Assembly: GCF_017873605.1 (NCBI RefSeq)
Contig: NZ_JAGGKI010000001.1
Location: 124,001 to 188,000, forward strand
Source: Paenibacillus lactis
Lineage (GTDB): Bacteria > Bacillota > Bacilli > Paenibacillales > Paenibacillaceae
DNA length: 64,000 nucleotides
Direction: 5' to 3'
Below the pieces are notes generated by a model, which worked only from the letters and a program-made list of their open reading frames with translations, had not been told where the DNA came from and made no database searches. Positions 63,134 to 64,000 of this stretch are shown here, piece after piece (the stretch's first letter is position 1; every line of letters starts with the position of its first letter). A program made the translations under genes and the position numbers.

Positions 63134-64000
63134 TTATACTCCTTTATCCATCATTTCCGCTTGCTCTGCGATGGTCAGGGCGGAAATGATCTCCTCGATT
63201 TCGCCGTTCATCACCTGATCCAGCTTATGCACGGTAAGCCCGATCCGATGGTCGGTCACCCGGCTTTGCGGGAAATTGTACGTGCGGATCCGCTCGCTTC
63301 GATCTCCGGTGCCGACCTTGCTCTTGCGCTCGCCGGCGTACTTCGCTTCCTCTTCCTGGCGCATCATGTCGTAGATGCGCGCGCGAAGCACCTGCAGCGC
63401 CTTCTCCTTGTTGGAGTTCTGGGACTTGCCGTCCTGGCACGTAGCCACAATGCCGGTCGGGATATGCGTTACGCGAACCGCCGACTTCGTGGTGTTAACG
63501 GACTGACCGCCCGCACCGCTGGAGCAGAACGTATCCACGCGGATATCCTTATCCAAAATCTCGATATCGACTTCCTCGGCTTCCGGCATGACCGCCACTG
63601 TTGAAGTGGAGGTATGGATACGACCGCCGGATTCCGTTGCCGGAATACGCTGCACCCGGTGCGCGCCGCTCTCGAATTTCATTTTGCTGTAAGCACCGCG
63701 GCCGTTGATCATGAAGATGACCTCTTTAAAACCGCCGAGGTCGTTCATGTTCACGTCCATCAGCTCAACCTTCCAGCCCTGGGAATCGGCATAACGGGTG
63801 TACATCCGGTACAGATCGGACGCGAAGAGCGCCGCCTCGTCTCCGCCGGCTGCGCCGCGAATCTCGACGATAACGTTCTTGTCGTCGTTCGGGTCCTTCG
63901 GCAGCAGCAGAATCCGGATTTTCTCCTCCAGCTCCTGTTGGCGGGCGGAGAGCTCCTCGATTTCCATTTTCACCATTTCGCGCATTTCGTCATCGAGCTT
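63134..64000 (-). CDS. prfA: Peptide chain release factor 1 (5' end beyond window)
   Basis: Recognises UAA/UAG. The last 289 codons are present. The anticodon-like PAT tripeptide is in [18 protein letters not shown], and the peptidyl-hydrolysis motif in [20 protein letters not shown]. The N-terminal domain 1 helices are cut by the window edge; the reading frame stays open to 64000. PAT rather than SPF identifies RF1. It is followed directly by prmC. Confidence 0.98.
   Translation of the reverse strand, partial: KLDDEMREMVKMEIEELSARQQELEEKIRILLLPKDPNDDKNVIVEIRGAAGGDEAALFASDLYRMYTRYADSQGWKVELMDVNMNDLGGFKEVIFMINGRGAYSKMKFESGAHRVQRIPATESGGRIHTSTSTVAVMPEAEEVDIEILDKDIRVDTFCSSGAGGQSVNTTKSAVRVTHIPTGIVATCQDGKSQNSNKEKALQVLRARIYDMMRQEEEAKYAGERKSKVGTGDRSERIRTYNFPQSRVTDHRIGLTVHKLDQVMNGEIEEIISALTIAEQAEMMDKGV

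Overview
The window is a chromosomal segment of an endospore-forming, flagellated Gram-positive bacterium, most probably a Paenibacillus. The sequence shows sporulation genes (spoIIR, spoIID, spoIIQ, spoIIID, an alpha/beta SASP), the flagellar late-gene cluster, and S-layer/SLH proteins next to csaB, tagA and tagO. Gene order follows Bacillus subtilis closely in three blocks. Base composition is mid-range, with very GC-rich islets inside comFA, spoIID and ywlC and an AT-rich patch near 43 kb. Every convincing gene lies on the minus strand, so transcription runs from high to low coordinates. I found no rRNA, tRNA, CRISPR array, transposase or prophage.

Layout in coordinate order. 1-11.5 kb: hag (cut by the window edge), csrA, fliW, yviE, flgL, flgK, flgN, flgM, yvyF, comFC, comFA, a small membrane protein, degU and degS, i.e. 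the degSU-comF-flgM-hag block of Bacillus without degV and comFB. 11.5-16.7 kb: a secreted phosphodiester glycosidase, metK and a SASP gene. 16.8-32.3 kb: cell-surface region with a small secreted protein, an S-layer protein, a large SLH protein, tagO, tagA, csaB, a DUF5693 membrane protein and phosphoglucomutase; these fit one job, making a pyruvylated secondary wall polymer and the SLH proteins that bind it. 32.4-42.9 kb: fabZ, epuA, flhP, flhO, mbl, spoIIID, spoIIQ, spoIID, murA, ywzB. 43.4-51.5 kb: a small unknown protein and the complete atp operon. 51.6-64 kb: mnaA, upp, glyA, ywlG, rpiB, ywlE, mntP, ywlC, spoIIR, a RodA/FtsW protein, prmC and prfA (cut by the window edge).

Regulation readable in the sequence: SigD promoters for hag and flgM, the latter overlapping an intrinsic terminator; two GGA hairpins in the hag leader beside fliW-csrA; SigF-type promoters for spoIIQ and spoIIR; SigA promoters for metK and the atp operon; a ZTP (pfl) riboswitch with terminator ahead of rpiB-ywlG-glyA; and tandem promoters with two in-frame starts for the S-layer gene.

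The most unusual material is non-coding. One roughly 130-bp inverted-repeat family has full copies at 16.1, 35.5 and 55.2 kb, with paired compensatory changes between copies. A second inverted-repeat family at 32.4 and 38.4 kb supplies the last codons of spoIID. A four-unit, 40-bp-period array of palindromes lies between atpA and atpG. SpoIID also carries an unusual 180-residue Pro/Arg/Ala-rich extension before its membrane anchor. The dispersed repeats and the atp array are my best candidates for something undescribed; all functions suggested for them are inference.
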